Shown here one piece after another: positions 14,282 to 14,754 of a stretch of DNA of 14,754 nucleotides; the first letter of the stretch is position 1, and every line of letters starts with the position of its first letter. The notes below the pieces were generated by a model that worked only from the letters and a program-made list of their open reading frames with translations, searched no databases and had not been told where the DNA came from. Source of the stretch: JAKEGN01 sp964465665 (GTDB lineage Bacteria; Pseudomonadota; Gammaproteobacteria; Steroidobacterales; Woeseiaceae). The translations under genes were made by a program, and so were the position numbers. The stretch is taken from NCBI GenBank assembly GCA_964465665.1, contig CAYXKM010000213.1:1-14754 (forward strand), read 5' to 3'.

Positions 14282-14754
14282 ATGCAGAATCAATTGAACC
14301 TGGAAGGCGTCGAGCAACTCCCGCTCAAGACGTACACGGAGAAGGCGTACCTCGATTACTCAATGTACGTCATTCTCGACCGCGCTTTGCCGCAGATCGG
14401 CGATGGCCTGAAACCCGTGCAACGGCGAATCATCTATGCGATGAGCGAACTCGGGCTCTCCGCCGGGCAGAAACCGAAGAAATCGGCGCGCACCGTAGGC
14501 GATGTCATCGGCAAGTATCACCCTCACGGCGACTCGGCCTGTTACGAGGCGATGGTCCTGATGGCGCAGGATTTTTCCTACCGCTACAACATCATCGACG
14601 GACAGGGCAACTTCGGCTCCACGGATGATCCGAAGTCGTTCGCGGCGATGCGTTATACGGAATCGCGGCTGATGCCGTACGCGAAAAGCCTCTTGTCCGA
14701 ACTTGCGCAGGGTACGGTCGATTGGGTGCCCAATTTCGATGGCACACTGGACGA
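14282..14754 (+). CDS. parC: DNA topoisomerase IV subunit A, N-terminal part (runs off the window)
   Basis: The first 157 codons of ParC, the DNA-cleaving subunit of topoisomerase IV. The ATG at 14282 lies 9 bp after the parE stop with a GAGG ribosome binding site at 14270-14274 (overlapping the stop). The winged-helix region includes RTVGDVIGKYHPHGDSACYE, and the catalytic tyrosine is Tyr125 in AAMRYTESR. The quinolone-resistance positions carry the wild-type residues Ser85 and Glu89 (E. coli Ser80 and Glu84). The ParC form GDSACYEAMVLMAQ and PNFDGTL, along with adjacency to parE, separate it from GyrA. The tower and C-terminal beta-pinwheel domains lie outside the window. Confidence 0.96.
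   Translation, partial: MQNQLNLEGVEQLPLKTYTEKAYLDYSMYVILDRALPQIGDGLKPVQRRIIYAMSELGLSAGQKPKKSARTVGDVIGKYHPHGDSACYEAMVLMAQDFSYRYNIIDGQGNFGSTDDPKSFAAMRYTESRLMPYAKSLLSELAQGTVDWVPNFDGTLD

Noticed and set aside
14514..14550. Quinolone-resistance mutation in parC.
   Set aside because: Residues Ser85 and Glu89 are the wild-type ones, so the sequence gives no sign of resistance.
12386..14754. gyrB/gyrA instead of parE/parC.
   Set aside because: The subunit B length, the DADSDG Toprim form, the absence of the GyrB insertion and the ParC-type GDSACYEAM segment all favour topoisomerase IV.

Overview
The window is dense, GC-rich (about 60% by eye) bacterial chromosome with almost no non-coding DNA. The order nrdR-ribD-ribE-ribB(X)-ribH-nusB-thiL-pgpA, a Proteobacteria-type RibB with a degenerate GTP cyclohydrolase II tail, a ParE of E. 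coli-like length and a topoisomerase IV parEC pair all point to a gammaproteobacterium. I cannot name the genus. I saw no sign of phage, transposon, CRISPR, tRNA or rRNA.

Region 1 (1-6858, all + strand) is a long, tightly packed run: the nrdR 3' end, ribD, ribE, ribBX, ribH, nusB, thiL, pgpA and a soluble Ser/Thr protein kinase fused to a cyclic-nucleotide-binding domain. Gaps are 9-29 bp, with two short overlaps (ribE/ribBX and thiL/pgpA), so the run is probably one operon or a few overlapping transcripts. It makes riboflavin (RibD, RibB, RibH, RibE) and thiamine diphosphate (ThiL), processes a phosphatidylglycerol precursor (PgpA), and supplies a transcription antitermination factor (NusB). 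GTP cyclohydrolase II must come from a ribA elsewhere, because the RibA-like half of RibBX has lost its zinc cysteines.

Region 2 (about 6859-9459) is ferrous iron uptake. A 15-bp perfect palindrome of Fur-box type overlaps a predicted promoter, followed by feoA (GTG start) and feoB; no feoC is present. The FeoB G-domain has an unusual G4 motif.

Region 3 (9494-12289) starts with xseB on the minus strand, convergent with feoB and divergent from a three-gene set. That set is a rubrerythrin with a complete diiron site but no rubredoxin domain, an HdrD/GlpC-like protein with two predicted [4Fe-4S] clusters and cysteine-rich (CCG) repeats, and a DUF3501 protein. A strong sigma70-type promoter lies upstream, and a near-perfect inverted repeat sits at its predicted transcription start. 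This is the most interesting part of the window: an iron- or peroxide-linked redox module with an unassigned electron route and a partner of unknown function.

Region 4 (12290-14754) has an extended -10 promoter, parE, and the 5' part of parC, which runs off the end.
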